Positions 15,574 to 25,100 of a DNA stretch of 64,000 bases are shown piece by piece (within the stretch, counting starts at the first letter, position 1; the number at the start of each line of letters is the position of its first letter). The notes under the pieces are model-generated. The model was given only the letters and a program-made list of their open reading frames with translations. It did not search any database and was not told the origin of the DNA. The position numbers and the translations under genes were made by a program. The stretch comes from Fimbriimonas ginsengisoli Gsoil 348 (lineage in GTDB: Bacteria > Armatimonadota > Fimbriimonadia > Fimbriimonadales > Fimbriimonadaceae): NCBI RefSeq assembly GCF_000724625.1, contig NZ_CP007139.1:3534001-3598000 (forward strand), in the 5' to 3' direction.

Positions 15574-18500
15574 TCCTCTCGCTACGCCAGAAGCGGACCG
15601 TGTGGTCCGCGCTGGACGTCACCAATGTTTTTCCATCGCGCGTAAATTCGGCGTCGAGGACAGAGTCGGTGTGCCCACTCAGTTTTAGGATCTCGAATCC
15701 GTCGTCGGCGTCGAAGATGCGGACGTAGCGATCCGCGCACGAGGTAACGATACGCCGGCCATCGGGCGACCACTCCGCGGCCGAGACCCACGACCCGTGC
15801 TGCAGGATCGGTCCCTGCGAGCCGTCTTTCACGTTCCAGATGCGGGCCGTTCCGTCGTAGGAGGTGCTGAGCACTTTTGAGCTATCCGGTGAGAATCTCG
15901 CTTGCCAAAGCCTCGCGCCGTGCCCCCGGAGGATCTGCTCTCGTCCCGAACCATCGAGGGGAAACAGGTAGCCGTTGGAGTCGCGGCATGAGGCCGAAAG
16001 CCACTTTCCATTGCCGGAGAATTCGATGTCGGTAACCATCGAGGCAAGCTTTTTCACGAGACGCACCGTCTTCATCGTCTTTGGTTCGAGAAGCGCGACG
16101 TCGCCGCCAATAGAGCTAACCGCGACCGTTTTCCCGTCCGGGGAAAAACAGAGGCGGTTGCAGACGAAAGATGGCGAGGCAAACAAGACCGGATTGGCTC
16201 GCCAATCGGACAAGTACGCAATTCCACCGCCGAGCAGCGGAAAGGCTATCCCTTCTTTGGGCGAGAACGCCGCGGCAACCGGATGTTTGCCGGGAATACT
16301 CAAGCGGCGCAACACTCGGCCTCCCCGGGGCTCGATAAACAAAATCGTTCCGTCGTTGTCGACGAGGGCTAACAGTCCACCATCGTTGGAGAACACCGCG
16401 GGGAGCGCCGCGAGGGGCACGCCTACCCTATAGGTGGCGACTGGACTTCCCGAGGCGATATCCAAGAGGACAGCCGTTCCATCTCTCGAAGTGGTGATTG
16501 CCCGCGTTCCGGTTGGCGACGTCTTGATGGAAAGCACGTCCAATCGGTGAACCAAGATTTTTTGAAGCGGCGGTTTTGAATCGGTGTCCCAACGCAACAG
16601 CCCCTTTTCCTGCGTGGTGGCGAGGATGGTTCGGCCGTCGGGGCTCATATCGACGCTGTATAACCCGGATCGGTCGCTTACAAAGAGATTGAGGAGTTTT
16701 TGCTGGGCGACGTCCCAGATGCGGGCCGTTCCGTCGTAACTGCAGGTAACGATCTTATTCGGGTCGCTGCGCAGCCACAGCGTGTCCATGACGGGAGCGG
16801 TATGGCCCGCGAGGCGAGCGACGGTCGATCCGTCGACGGTCCGCATGATCGACAGGATGGGTGACAGTTTCAATGACGCGATCAGCTTGTCGTCCGGACT
16901 GAAGACACCGCTTACCGGGGTGCTCTTATGAGTTGCGATGTTATACAAGAGGGGCTGGTCGCCCATGCCGATGATGGAAAGTAGCCGGCCATCGTGAGAG
17001 AAGGTGAGTCCCATGGGCTCCACCGGCGTGTCTACAAATCTGCGTTGGCCGTTAACTCGGTCGACCAATGTAAATCCTCTCGCTTTTCGGCTTCCGAGGA
17101 CGACCGTTCGCATATCGCCGCTTAGGCTCATCGTCTCGCTTAGCACGGCAGAGAAGACTCCGATACCGGCTCGGACTCGGTCAAGGAGAGGATGTTCGTC
17201 GCGAGTGAGGCGAAGCCAGTAAGCAAGGCGAACCAGGCTAGTTGGGTTGGCTACGGAGGCGACACGCTTCCCGTTAACCAGAAGGTCGCGATCGCGGGCC
17301 TCGATGAGCGAGCCACCTTCTATCCAGGCGGAATACGAGAAAACTTGGGAGCGGCCCGGGATTTCCGGAGGGCGCAATACCGTCGGTTCCCCTAAAGTGG
17401 CGTTCAGGAACCCCCATTCCCAGCCCCGTTGCGGCGACTTACGCTGGCTTTCGATTAGCTGGCGCGCCTTGAGATAGCTCCCTTCCTGAATCCGCTCGGA
17501 GGCCAGCGCCATCGAGCTTTGATAAGCGATCTTGGTGTTTTCGCGCGAGAGACGCCGGCTTTCCGCGAGAGCCCGGTCTCGGTCACGAGTGAGCGCCAGC
17601 AGCCAAACCGCGACCAGGGAGACCGCCGATAAAAGCGCAAGCGAAATCCCCGCGACTCTTCGAGTCGCGCCGGCCGAAGCCGCGCGTTGACGTCGAACTT
17701 CGGCATCGGGAAGGTTAGTCCGGCGCCAGCGTTCGTCGAAGAGCGTGCGATAGAGCCGGTTTCGGATCCGCAGCGTCCCCGCTTCCTCGACCGCGATGCC
17801 TGAGAGGAGCAGAGTCGAAATGAGCGCTTCCTCGTGGTGGGCCGAAATGAGATTCCGGCGAAGCAGCAGGCGATACACCTCCAGAAGCTGGTTGCGCGAT
17901 TCCTCCTTCGATACTCCGGGCAAGGACGCCTCGAGTAAGCGTCTTTCGGCATCCGCGATATTCGGCTCTCTCTGGCGTGCCTCCGAGCTCAGCAGCCGGC
18001 GCTCGACAAGCGCGTCGACGTCGCTCGGTTTGACGACGCTCGCGTCGGTCACCACCAAAAACGCCAACAGCTGGGTTAGGTAAGGGTGTCCGCTCACCCA
18101 ATAGTGAATCCGGCGCAAGATCGCTTTGCCATCGCGCCCATGCCGCGATAACTCCGCGGAGTAAGCATCGGTCTCCTCCAAGGTGAAGTCGGTCAGCTCG
18201 ATCCGGCGGCCGACGTTGAACGGCGTCACGTCTTCGTTGTGGATGAGCTGGCTCGGGGCTGCCACCCCGGCCAAACAGAAGCTGAGGCGGCGAAACTCCG
18301 GTGAACTGGCCCGGCGGTTGTAGCACTCGCGAATGGCGGCGAAGAACTCATCGGCGGAGAACGGAAGCGCCTGCACAAAGTCGACCTCGTCCACAAAGAC
18401 CACGACCGGTCCAGTTATTGAAGGAAGGACGACCTCCTCGATCGCTCCGAAGAACCTGAAAGAAGGGCCGAAATCGGTTCTCTCTTTCCAGTATCGGAAG

Positions 18501-18808
18501 AGAACGGCCGTCAGATTGAGCTCTTGGCCAATCGAGTGAAGCAGCCCCGCGTACCACTGCTCGGGCTGTAGGTTCGTCCCCAGGCGCTGGAGGTCGATTC
18601 GGAGCGTGGTGATGCCGCGCTCGTGCAGTCGCTCCAGAGACCGAACGATGAGAGACGACTTTCCCTTTTGCCTTGAGTCCAGGATGAAAACGAATTCGGA
18701 GGACAACAGCGCCGCCGTCGTTTCTTCGTCGGCTCGCCTCATCACATAACTGGCGGAGCCGGGCGGCAAAGTCCCCCCAGGTTCAAAGAACTCGCCGCGA
18801 TCGATCAC
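15518..18808 (-). CDS. AAA-like ATPase / WD40-repeat protein with central membrane helix
   Basis: 1096 aa. N-terminal AAA_35-type domain with ASYVMRRADEETTAALLSSE and P-loop-like DSRQKGKSSL (44-53), and Walker B VVVFVDEVDFVQ. A single membrane helix near residue 385 (GISLALLSAVSLVAVWLL) is followed by a short coiled coil. The C-terminal ~650 residues are WD40 blades (for example GHTAPVMDTLWLRSDPNKIV, TCSYDGTARIWDV, SGHTDSVLDAEFTRDGKT). Such AAA-WD40 proteins occur in bacteria with complex regulation and probably act as signal-integrating scaffolds. It converges on the SARP-like gene and overlaps its 3' end by 56 bases; the two NTPase domains belong to the same family. Confidence 0.87.
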   Translation of the reverse strand: MIDRGEFFEPGGTLPPGSASYVMRRADEETTAALLSSEFVFILDSRQKGKSSLIVRSLERLHERGITTLRIDLQRLGTNLQPEQWYAGLLHSIGQELNLTAVLFRYWKERTDFGPSFRFFGAIEEVVLPSITGPVVVFVDEVDFVQALPFSADEFFAAIRECYNRRASSPEFRRLSFCLAGVAAPSQLIHNEDVTPFNVGRRIELTDFTLEETDAYSAELSRHGRDGKAILRRIHYWVSGHPYLTQLLAFLVVTDASVVKPSDVDALVERRLLSSEARQREPNIADAERRLLEASLPGVSKEESRNQLLEVYRLLLRRNLISAHHEEALISTLLLSGIAVEEAGTLRIRNRLYRTLFDERWRRTNLPDAEVRRQRAASAGATRRVAGISLALLSAVSLVAVWLLALTRDRDRALAESRRLSRENTKIAYQSSMALASERIQEGSYLKARQLIESQRKSPQRGWEWGFLNATLGEPTVLRPPEIPGRSQVFSYSAWIEGGSLIEARDRDLLVNGKRVASVANPTSLVRLAYWLRLTRDEHPLLDRVRAGIGVFSAVLSETMSLSGDMRTVVLGSRKARGFTLVDRVNGQRRFVDTPVEPMGLTFSHDGRLLSIIGMGDQPLLYNIATHKSTPVSGVFSPDDKLIASLKLSPILSIMRTVDGSTVARLAGHTAPVMDTLWLRSDPNKIVTCSYDGTARIWDVAQQKLLNLFVSDRSGLYSVDMSPDGRTILATTQEKGLLRWDTDSKPPLQKILVHRLDVLSIKTSPTGTRAITTSRDGTAVLLDIASGSPVATYRVGVPLAALPAVFSNDGGLLALVDNDGTILFIEPRGGRVLRRLSIPGKHPVAAAFSPKEGIAFPLLGGGIAYLSDWRANPVLFASPSFVCNRLCFSPDGKTVAVSSIGGDVALLEPKTMKTVRLVKKLASMVTDIEFSGNGKWLSASCRDSNGYLFPLDGSGREQILRGHGARLWQARFSPDSSKVLSTSYDGTARIWNVKDGSQGPILQHGSWVSAAEWSPDGRRIVTSCADRYVRIFDADDGFEILKLSGHTDSVLDAEFTRDGKTLVTSSADHTVRFWRSERITPTRVGSAPGTAGKRAP

Positions 18809-18851
18809 AGCGACATCCTAACCCCATCGGTGTGACGAGAATAGTTTCCAT

Positions 18852-18955
18852 GGACCGCTGGTCTCCAGACCGGCTCTCCCTCCGAATAAGCTAACCCATG
18901 CAAAGAAAGGCCCTTCCCCCTTGAATCTCTTTGCGTCTTAGCGCCTTTGCGTGAC
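18852..18955. repeat. dispersed intergenic repeats (GGTCTCC palindrome and CTTTGCG motif)
   Basis: 18852-18873 is an inverted copy of the GGTCTGGAGACC palindrome family. At about 18921-18953 is the motif CTCTTTGCGTCTTAGCGCC followed by TTTGCGTGA; its reverse complement form (TCACGCAAAGGCGCGGAGGC) recurs at 49723-49747. Confidence 0.5.
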
Positions 18956-19097
18956 CAATCCGGCTGCCCCCCGAGCGATCGCGGTCCCAGGACTTCGCCG
19001 CCCGTCACAGATCGGTCACACCCTCATTTGTAGAGTCGCTAGCAATCGCCGCGAAATTTCGCGAGCAAGCCTGAACGCAAATTCAAGGAAAAAGCGA

Positions 19098-20960
19098 ATG
19101 ACACTTCTACTTCTATCCGCGACCCTCGCGATGGCCTTCAACCCTCCTCCCGGCGTCGGGAGCCCGACCCTCCAAGACAAATCCCAGCAAGCGACCGCGC
19201 AAGAAAAGGAGCGGGCGCGAAAGGAAGGGATCACCCCTGCCGAAATGTCGCCCTGGCTAGCGTCGACCCGAAACCGGGCTCCCCAATCCGGCTTTGATCT
19301 GAGGACCCCGCTGCTTACGCCCCAACAGCTAAGCGCTCTTGGCAGCCCCACGTCGCCAGTTTGTGCGAACGGCGGCTTCGAGCTGGGAACGTTTGCCAAC
19401 TGGCACATGTACCAAGGCTCCTTTGCGGGAGTCGGCGCGTTGACGCTCGCCGCTACCACCCCTCCGGCTCCCACCGCGACGACCCAGCTTTCGAGTCGTC
19501 ACACGATTCTGCCAGTCACCAGTTGGAGCCCGAACGGAAGCTTTACGCCGAAGACCAGCTATACGGCCGCGACGGCGCCTCCCGGATGGAACGGCCCTTA
19601 CGACCCGATCGTAAGTTTGGCCGGAGCCAGCAGCGGCAATGGGCAAGACCTGCCACTACCGTTCCCAGGCGGACAAGCCCACACTCTTCGTTTGGGCAAT
19701 CCGATGAACGGCTCGGGAGCGGAAGCGGCCGTCATGACCTTCACGGTTCCGCCGACGATGACCGACTTCACTTTCCAATACGGAATGGTGCTGGAGGACC
19801 CCGGGCACGACGCCGACCACCAGCCGCGACTCATTTACCAGCTCTACGACATGACGGCCGGCAACATGGTCGACAGCTTCCAGCGAGTGGCGAGTCAAAC
19901 CGACCCGTTTTTCAAAACCGGCATGGTTCCGGGCGGCCACATCGTTTGGCGTCGAGTCTCGTGCCAGCGAATTCCGATCGCCTCGCGGGTGGGGCACCAA
20001 CTTGTCGCGATCTTTGTGAACACGGACTGCGGCTTCGGCGGCCATTTCGGCTACTCCTACATCGATTCGCTATGCGACCAGAGCCTCGGCAAGCCGATTC
20101 TTAACTTGCCCGAAAAGATCTGTGTCGACAAGGACCTGCAGGCCGACGGGAGCCAAAGTGTCGGCGTGATCACTTATAGCTGGACCGTCACCCAGTGCGA
20201 TCAGAACGGAAACAACGAGGTCCCCAGCACCAGCGTGATCGTGAACGGAACCGGCCCCATCACGGGCCTCTTCGACGTAACGAGAGAGACGGTCGATCAC
20301 CGGCGCCCTCTGGTATGCGGCCACTATTACAAAGTCAAGCTCAAGGTCGAGACCGAGTGCGCACAGATTGACGCCGTCTCGAAAATCGTCTACGTAGACT
20401 GCTGCGCTCCCGCCGAGGAGTGTTGCCGAGACATCCGGATCGGACGCGATAACTCTCTCCGGCCGACCGCAAGAGCCGGTACCTACGCGCTGAACCTTCA
20501 GCTCACCGGCCTCCCCGGCGGCGTAAGATCGATCGACTTCGACATCGCCAGCTCCTCGCAGGCGAACACCGGAACCTCTTGCCCGCCCGGAGGCCCGGTC
20601 TTCGGATACGTATCGAATGCAGCGGCGATTAGCGGTCTCAACTTTGGCGGACCGACCTATCCGGCCAACCCATATAGCCATTGTGTCGATTGGCTCTCGC
20701 CCGGAACGACTGCCGCAAGCAGCCCGGTCCTGCCGGTAACGCTGACCTTCCCGACCGCTCCCAGATCTTGCGTGAACTTCCTTCGGTTCTGCGTGAAGAT
20801 TTCGGTCAAGACGGAAGGATGCCGCTCTTGCGAAATCTACCAGTGGTTCTACTATCGGCGCACCGCCAATGCCGCCGGCCGTGAGACGATCGATCCGATT
20901 CGAGCCGACCAGTGGCCGAGCGGGATTCGGGATCGCGAGGAAGGTGGCGATTCGCGATGA
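19098..20960 (+). CDS. large secreted Cys-containing surface protein, function unknown
   Basis: 620 aa from ATG 19098, preceded by an AAGGAA ribosome-binding site and followed by a signal peptide (MTLLLLSATLAMAFNPPPGV); the upstream open frame lacks these. The region at ~95-330 is strand-rich with a GGFELGTFANWHMYQGSF motif like a carbohydrate-binding/jelly-roll start. Residues ~330-460 look PKD/Ig-like (QADGSQSVGVITYSWTVTQC). A cysteine-rich hinge (YVDCCAPAEECCRD) leads to a final beta domain. No catalytic motif is seen. Its stop overlaps the start of the redoxin-DUF1573 gene by 4 bases (ATGA), so the two are made together; the partner could handle its cysteines. Confidence 0.7.
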   Translation: MTLLLLSATLAMAFNPPPGVGSPTLQDKSQQATAQEKERARKEGITPAEMSPWLASTRNRAPQSGFDLRTPLLTPQQLSALGSPTSPVCANGGFELGTFANWHMYQGSFAGVGALTLAATTPPAPTATTQLSSRHTILPVTSWSPNGSFTPKTSYTAATAPPGWNGPYDPIVSLAGASSGNGQDLPLPFPGGQAHTLRLGNPMNGSGAEAAVMTFTVPPTMTDFTFQYGMVLEDPGHDADHQPRLIYQLYDMTAGNMVDSFQRVASQTDPFFKTGMVPGGHIVWRRVSCQRIPIASRVGHQLVAIFVNTDCGFGGHFGYSYIDSLCDQSLGKPILNLPEKICVDKDLQADGSQSVGVITYSWTVTQCDQNGNNEVPSTSVIVNGTGPITGLFDVTRETVDHRRPLVCGHYYKVKLKVETECAQIDAVSKIVYVDCCAPAEECCRDIRIGRDNSLRPTARAGTYALNLQLTGLPGGVRSIDFDIASSSQANTGTSCPPGGPVFGYVSNAAAISGLNFGGPTYPANPYSHCVDWLSPGTTAASSPVLPVTLTFPTAPRSCVNFLRFCVKISVKTEGCRSCEIYQWFYYRRTANAAGRETIDPIRADQWPSGIRDREEGGDSR

Positions 20961-21874
20961 TTCCAAACGCGGTTTTGCTCACCGCGGCCTGTCTCTTCTG
21001 GGGGCCTCCGGGCCCCCAGAACGATACCGTCCAACTCGCCCCCACCTTCTCCGTCACCGACCTGAAGAACGAGCGTGTGGATAACACCCGATTCAGGGGC
21101 CGCACCACGGTGCTTTTTGTGTTCTGCGAATGTCGGGAATGCCGCCTGGTGGCCGAAGAATGGTCGCGACGGGCTCGAAGTGCGGTCGTCCAGACGTTTG
21201 CCTGTTACTCGGGAAAGACCGACGAGGTCAAGAAGATGGCCAACGCGTGGCCGGGAGGCAACGATTCCACTCGGTTCCTCGTCGATCCGAAGTTCACCAT
21301 CGCCGAGAAGTACCGGGCTCTCCCCTGTCCGGCCGCTTTCGTGATCGACGGTTCGGGCCGCCTCCGATACTCCAGCAAAGAGACGGCGGGAGAGCTCGAG
21401 TCGGACCCGAAGATCATCGTAGATCAAATCTTGGATTCCGTATCCGATATCAAGTCCGGGCGCCCGGTGACACTGGCCCCACGCGCCGCCGGCGCGAAGA
21501 AGACCTTGGTCCCCGTTGAGACATCCGCGAATATCCGGCGGGACGACCATACGATCTCCAACGTGATTTCCGCCCCCCGGTCCGATAAAGAAGCCACCGT
21601 CGAGCGGCAGTTCCAATTCCGCAATCCGTCGAGGGCGCCGGTACGGATCGACCAAGTTGTCAGCTCGTGCGGTTGCAGCGACGCTGGTCTGCTGATCGGA
21701 GAGTCGATGGCTTCCTCCGGCACCGTTCTACCGGGTAAGAGCGTTCGCGTTCGGGTCCGGCTAAAGGTCGCCCCGAATTACACCGGGCAGAGATCCGTAC
21801 AAGTCTGGCTACTGGCAAAAGGCACGTCCGTTCCGCTTGGATGCATTCAGATCGAGGTTCACGGAGCGTCCTGA
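20957..21874 (+). CDS. exported thioredoxin-like (redoxin) protein fused to DUF1573
   Basis: 305 aa with an N-terminal signal-like segment (MIPNAVLLTAACLFWG). Residues ~27-160 form a redoxin/AhpC-like domain (APTFSVTDLKNERVD, TTVLFVFCECRECR with C59xxC62, PAAFVIDGSGRLRYS). Residues ~200-300 match the DUF1573 pattern (ERQFQFRNPSRAPVRIDQVV, SSCGCSDA, SGTVLPGKSVRVRVRLKV). Both modules are extracytoplasmic in known proteins. The ATGA overlap with the secreted Cys-rich protein gene suggests a role in its folding or anchoring, which is inference. An earlier in-frame start at 20912 would lie inside the upstream gene and lacks a signal. Confidence 0.8.
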   Translation: MIPNAVLLTAACLFWGPPGPQNDTVQLAPTFSVTDLKNERVDNTRFRGRTTVLFVFCECRECRLVAEEWSRRARSAVVQTFACYSGKTDEVKKMANAWPGGNDSTRFLVDPKFTIAEKYRALPCPAAFVIDGSGRLRYSSKETAGELESDPKIIVDQILDSVSDIKSGRPVTLAPRAAGAKKTLVPVETSANIRRDDHTISNVISAPRSDKEATVERQFQFRNPSRAPVRIDQVVSSCGCSDAGLLIGESMASSGTVLPGKSVRVRVRLKVAPNYTGQRSVQVWLLAKGTSVPLGCIQIEVHGAS

Positions 21875-22066
21875 CCTACGTCCAAGTCCACCCCCTCGGA
21901 AGGTCGTTCTTTTGGCCCAGTGCGAATTCGGGAAACTTATCGGCTAAGCCGGGAGTTGTTAAACTAGGATCGCGATGAAGGGCGGCAGGGGGACGAGCAG
22001 TTTTTTGCTTTTTGTGCCTGCCTTTTGTCGCGTCCGCGAGGGAAGAGGGCGAAGTACACCGCAACT

Positions 22067-22096
22067 TTGACAGGGCCTAGTGTGCCCGGATAAGGT
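22067..22096 (+). promoter_or_regulatory. predicted sigma-70 promoter for the polysaccharide export gene
   Basis: Perfect -35 TTGACA at 22067-22072, 18-base spacer, weaker -10 TAAGGT at 22091-22096, 63 bases before the ATG at 22159. A GGCAGG/CCTGCC hairpin enclosing two T-runs (about 21982-22020) lies just upstream and may end transcription of the preceding operon. Confidence 0.4.
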
Positions 22097-22158
22097 TGCG
22101 GGTACGCTCGCGATCCGAAGAATTGTTGGTCCGGCATCCCGCCGGGCCAGGACGTGCA

Positions 22159-25100
22159 ATGCAACAGCGAAAACAAACTGTTTCCAGCAAACTTTCCATC
22201 CGGCATTTACTGGTCGTAGCGTTCGGCTTCGCGCTCATCGCCGGATCGATACCGGTAACCGCATTTGGCAGTCAGTCGACCGGCGCCGCCGCTACTGGAG
22301 CTGCCGCCACCGGCGCTGCTGCAACCGGGGCGCAGGCGACCGGAGCCGCTACGACCGGAGCCGCCGCGACCGGAGCGGGCGCTACTGGAGCGCAAGCGAC
22401 CGGGGCCGCCACTACCGGCGCCGCCACCACTGGAGCTCAAGCCACCGGAGCCGCGACCACGGGAGCCCAAACCACCGGAGCGCCGACCACCGGAGCACCC
22501 ACGACAGGTGCGCAAACGACAGGCGCGCCCACGACTGGCGCCCAAACAACCGGCGCTGCGACAACCGGAACGCCGACGACCGGCGTCGCCACCACCGGCG
22601 CGCAGACCACCGGAACGCCGACGACGGGAACGCCGACGGCCGGGGCTACCACGGCCATGGTCCAAACCGGCGGCGTCGCTACCGCGGGCGCATCGACCGC
22701 CAACAACCCGAATGCCGCCGGCACCAACCCCGGTCTGGTCGGATCACCCGCAGGTGGCGTTGTGAACACCTACGTTCCGTTCCGAACCTACGGTTTCCAA
22801 TTCTTCGAAGGGGCGCGAAAGGCGGTCGAGCTGCGACGAGCGAGCGGCCTCCCTCAAACGACAATTCCGCTTGGCGGACTGCAAGGGATCGCCGGCCCTG
22901 AGGGCCAGCAAACCGTCAATAACCCAGTGCCGGAGCGATACCAGCTCGGACCGGGCGACAGTCTCATCGTTCGCTACTCCAGCCCGACGATGGAGCCCAA
23001 GACCGCCGAGGTCCAGGTCGACACCCGCGGCTACGTGGTCATACCGGAAACCGGGACCCAGGTCGTAGCGCGCGGACAGACCCTCTCCCAATTTGAGAGC
23101 CGGCTTCGCCAGGAAATGGCGACCAGCATCCGCAACGTCACGCTTAGCGTGACCCTGAAAGAGCTTCGGACGATTTCGATCGTCATCCTCGGCGACTCGT
23201 ACGCCCCTGGCACCTATCAGGTCCCGTCCAGCGTCACGATGTTCAGCGCGCTGTACGCTTCCGGCGGACCGGCGGACACCGGTTCCATGCGCCGCATCCT
23301 TCTGCGGCGGGCGAACACGCCGACTCGTGTGATCGACCTGTACCGTTTCTTTATCAAGGGAGACGCGAGCCAGGACGTGCCGATCCAGCCCGGCGACGTC
23401 ATCCAGATCGAACCCTCGGAGGCGCGAGTAGAAGCGCGAGGCGAAGTCAAGCGCCCCGCCATCTATGAGCTTCTGCCGACGGAGCATCTGAAAGATCTTC
23501 TTTCTTATGCAGGGGGCATTCGCGCCAACGCGGTCGCACAAAAGGTCTCCGTGCAAACCGTTCGGCCCGGGGTTGCCCGCCAGCTCATCGACGTCAATCT
23601 CCTTCGAAACGGAACGGCCGACAACCCCTCCCTTTTCGACGGCGACGTCGTCGACGTCTTCAGCATCCGAGCCGATGTCACCAACATGGTGACGATCGAC
23701 GGCGACGTCGACCAGCCCCGGCAGTTCCAGATCACCCCCGGCATGCGCGTTTCGACCCTGGTCGAGAACGCCCGCGGAGTTCGACCCGACGCCAGTCTGG
23801 CGCGTGCCGACCTCTTCCGGCTCAATCCCGATTACTCTCTGACCCTGATCCCGATCAACCTCGGGCAAGCGCTCAGGCACGACCTAAACGCGGACGTGGT
23901 TCTCAAGCCGAACGACCGGCTGGTCGTCTACAAGGTGTCGGAGCTCCAATGGACCGGCGAGCACCAGGTCGAGATCATCGGCGCGGTGCAGCGACCCGGC
24001 GCGTTCGTTCGCGCTCAGGGAATGACGATTCGCGACCTTCTCATTCAGGCCGGCGGCCTCCTGCCCGACGCGTACGGCGACGTTGCATTCCTGCAGCGCC
24101 GCAATGCCGACGGTACGCCCGGTCAACTCTTCCGACTTAACATCGGCCGTATCGCTAACGGCGATACGCGACAGAATCTCGTCCTCGAAGATCGCGACGT
24201 TCTGAGAATCAGCACGCTCCAGGAGTTCCAGGCTCAGCCCGATCAGCTCGTGGAAATCGCGGGCGCCGTTCAGCGGCCGGGCCAGTTCCCTCGATCCGCG
24301 AACATGACGGTTCGAGACCTGCTCCAGCTTGCCGGTAACGAGACGCTCGACGCCTCGTCGAGAATCTTCCTGCAGCGAACGCAGCCGAACGGTCTTCCCG
24401 GTCAATTGTTCCAGCTCGACCTTGGTCGAGTCCGCAGCGGCGATCCGACGCAGAACCTGCCCTTGGAGCCAAGGGACCGGTTGACCCTTTACACGATCTC
24501 GCAAATCGGCTTCGTCGGCCCGCAGACCGTCGAAGTTTCCGGAGCCGTTCAACGGCCCAACGTCTTTCCGCGCTCGACGAATATGCGAGTTGGGGACCTG
24601 ATCGCCCTCGCCGGCGGCGTGATGCCCAACACGTACCTGGATCGGGCATACCTGCAGCGCACCAATCCAGATAACACCCCCGGGCCGATGCTTGTCGTCG
24701 ACCTTCAGGCCGTACTCGCCGGCAATCCGGCGGCGAACATCCTTCTCGAAGACCGCGACAAGCTGAATGTCTTCACCAAGGAGATGGCGCAGGTTCAGGG
24801 CGACAAGACGGTCGAAATCACCGGCTCGGTTCAACGGCCGGCGATCTATCCGCGGTCGGCCAACATGACGGTCAAGGACCTCATCGAGTTCTCCGGCGGC
24901 CTGACGCCGAAGGCTTACTTGGAGAAGGCTTGGCTCCAGCGGGTCAATCCGGACAACACCCAGGGACCGCTCGTTCCGTTGGACCTTAGGCAGGTCATGG
25001 CCGGCGATCCGAAAGCCAATCTGGTGCTTCAGGATCGGGATCGGTTGTCGGTCTACACCAAGGAAATGGTGTCGTTCCACGTCGATGAGCTGGTGGAGAT

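Noticed and set aside
22270-22640. Possible CRISPR array because of regular repeats
   Set aside because: Period is 15 bp, in frame within a coding sequence, with no unique spacers and no cas genes nearby.
22207-22765. Several long Arg/Ser/Pro-rich frames on both strands in the export gene's 5' part
   Set aside because: They are shadows of the 15-bp coding repeat; only the frame starting at 22159 has a signal segment and leads into recognised domains.
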